Source: DATEMK01 sp035275625 (lineage in GTDB: Bacteria; Bacteroidota; Bacteroidia; AKYH767-A; OLB10). Taken from it: a stretch of DNA of 6,260 nt. The notes under the pieces were generated by a model. It was given only the letters and a program-made list of their open reading frames with translations. It was not told the DNA's origin and searched no databases. Of this stretch, positions 6,101-6,260 are shown in pieces; the stretch's first letter is position 1; the number at the start of each line of letters is the position of its first letter. Where the stretch lies: positions 1 through 6,260 of the forward strand of contig DATEMK010000365.1 in NCBI GenBank assembly GCA_035275625.1, given 5' to 3'. A program made the position numbers and the translations under genes.

Positions 6101-6260
6101 CCTATAAGTACTATCCTTTCCCGTAGGAAAAACAAAAGCTGTATTTCCAAACTTTTTTACCGGCCCCTCCACAAAACTTGTATCGGCCGCTCCCGTCACA
6201 ACCGAACCCGCCCTCATGCAAAGCAAGTTAGTAGTATCAGAAACAATATTTCCTTTGGTT
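3137..6260 (-). CDS. Large SBBP-repeat exported protein with T9SS C-terminal sorting domain, N-terminus beyond window
   Basis: At least 1040 residues are visible. The frame is open to the right edge (TKGNIVSDTTNLLCMRAGSV), so the true start and signal peptide lie outside and a TTG at 6226 should not be taken as the start. Residues are numbered here from that TTG. Residues 1-160 hold a Bacteroidota module with TSFVEGPVKKFGNTAFVFPTGK (16-37). Residues about 173-395 resemble the DUF7948 domain that usually precedes SBBP repeats (INQGQL, then ENVYDGIDLAFHNGDEFRFN). Seven SBBP repeats follow, starting at STFYGG 405, STYYGG 468, STYYGG 545, STHLGG 617, STMFGG 710, STYYGG 791 and GTYFGG 865, each with a later strand such as YVVGNT or YATGYN. 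Residues 953-1029 are a type A sorting domain (IIIYPNPSTGELFI to FRNKIIIAH). CxxC pairs occur at 504/507 and 932/935. Surface or extracellular location is likely; function is unknown. Confidence 0.9.
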   Translation of the reverse strand, partial: TKGNIVSDTTNLLCMRAGSVVTGAADTSFVEGPVKKFGNTAFVFPTGKDSTYRAVEITAPSVITDAFTAEYFDTGQPMGEDLDSSLAYMDECNYFNLTRKNGSSNVYAYFNWNSSHCEIADTGLLKIAYWQDTIWVNKGHGLITGNYSSGKIKTENVLTTYGNFVFAYDTSIIHVPTPEDYLSGGGFVINQGQLLGTDTLPHPEILYYGNAGNTTLYLGDSVFYYSFAKSSIDSSISDSLQVVYKTDTVFRMNMKLIGRNAEVEIVPSDTSQGFNNYYLGYLDTAVTHALTYQEIKYENVYDGIDLAFHNGDEFRFNVNADGDPDDIKFYYKSVDSTKIDGEDGSLNLYTPLGYKKYVPQAYEYVDDVWNAFEVNMQKTDSVVSFSLGTHESGVPIILKLSSIPVVAPIKNNLKWSTFYGGIGTEHFSDTYIDDADYVYATGYNEGGFFPIFNAIQPNNAGSYDAVVVKFFPARNRVFSTYYGGSTYDFGTAITKDNANNVIFAGYTNSINFPDCPTCFGNYNQTAIGGGTISHEDGFIVKLTSTGNLAPGSFGMSTYYGGTQDERILSIATDQSSNIFVGGVVGSTTLSYNIPLPPGGNSGLYYQNFRGIDDGFIAKFNSGNNLVWSTHLGGDNSATGFQGEMVQSITTDFAGNLYVLGLTQSNATSITYTNNGLTSNTSLNDFQICGPQNGVAFIEANTNSSRDYFVCKFNSSSKLLWSTMFGGDYWEGYYSSTTSPWSSPRGIAASSKTASIYITGNTPGSSSFPIQSLSTSNWNVSTMAGQTDAFISRFDREYELIWSTYYGGSNFDDGKGLALNNNDYLYVVGNTFSDNFPTLPIAFQSFYHGDLNDPVPSSLYSDGFILKFNRKCNRIYGTYFGGELDDNINSLAFQKDNHNLVVVGSTTSPKLPVQDFAGSSVDYYDPFYSNVALDAFVSNLYNSCTLCREEDGGENIFEAVSKGNIIIYPNPSTGELFIKSTGSEIRSVHIMDLMGKMVYSNKKVSVTLYKGDLSVLNEGVYIAVVELSDGNIFRNKIIIAH
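3140..3370 (-). other. T9SS type A sorting domain of the SBBP-repeat protein
   Basis: Seventy-seven residues run from IIIYPNPSTGELFIKS, through the strand VHIMDLMGKMVYS, to LNEGVYIAVVELSDG and the end RNKIIIAH. They match the Por secretion (TIGR04183-type) pattern of PNP box, D-x-x-G-(K/R)-x-(V/I) strand, GxYxxxV strand and basic last strand. It is preceded by a short linker with SCTLC and an acidic EEDGGE stretch, which separates it from the last SBBP repeat. Confidence 0.88.
3530..5017 (-). repeat. Seven SBBP repeats in the large exported protein
   Basis: The motif W-S-T-(Y/F/M/H)-(Y/F/L)-G-G opens each unit, followed about 20-30 residues later by a hydrophobic strand ending in G-x-T or similar, and then often by a FP element (FFPIF, INFPDC, SFPIQ, DNFPTL, KLPVQ). 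Unit spacings are 63, 77, 72, 93, 81 and 74 residues. This is the beta-propeller repeat called SBBP in Pfam. Seven units would be enough for one ring. Units 4 and 5 are the most divergent and have the largest insertions. Confidence 0.85.

Noticed and set aside
6200..6226. TTG or ATG near 6226-6215 as the start of the SBBP gene
   Set aside because: The frame stays open to the window edge, no signal peptide follows these codons, and the upstream residues (GNIVSDTTNLL) continue the same module, so the gene is cut by the window.

Overview
The window looks like a chromosomal segment from a member of the phylum Bacteroidota. Three things point there: two large secreted proteins ending in type IX secretion (Por/T9SS) C-terminal sorting domains, a TAnnTTTG-type promoter element, and the absence of Shine-Dalgarno sequences before the starts. 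The genus cannot be told from the sequence alone.

Left part (1-1620): two housekeeping genes are divergent across a 63-bp gap. prmC (release-factor glutamine methyltransferase) runs off the left edge on the minus strand. ribD (bifunctional riboflavin-pathway deaminase/reductase) is complete on the plus strand, with all its metal-binding residues.

Right part (1681-6260, minus strand): this is a two-gene unit for exported proteins. The upstream gene, which enters from the right edge, has a Bacteroidota N-terminal module, a DUF7948-like domain, seven SBBP repeats and a T9SS tail. Its TAG stop shares one base with the GTG start of the second gene, which encodes a signal peptide, a predicted seven-bladed beta-propeller and a T9SS tail.

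The most interesting structure is at the borders of the second gene. A 144-bp direct repeat (11 mismatches by hand count) occurs at 3021-3164 and 1681-1824, exactly 1340 bp apart. Each copy joins the last codons of one T9SS gene to the first ~39 codons of the next. Each also carries an identical perfect 37-nt palindrome followed by eight T on the minus strand, which is the form of an intrinsic terminator. In the upstream copy this hairpin lies within the signal-peptide codons of a live gene. In the downstream copy the start codon has become GTT and the reading frame is a stub facing ribD. This suggests a tandem gene-cassette array that has lost or truncated a member, with a hairpin that can be both signal-peptide code and terminator.
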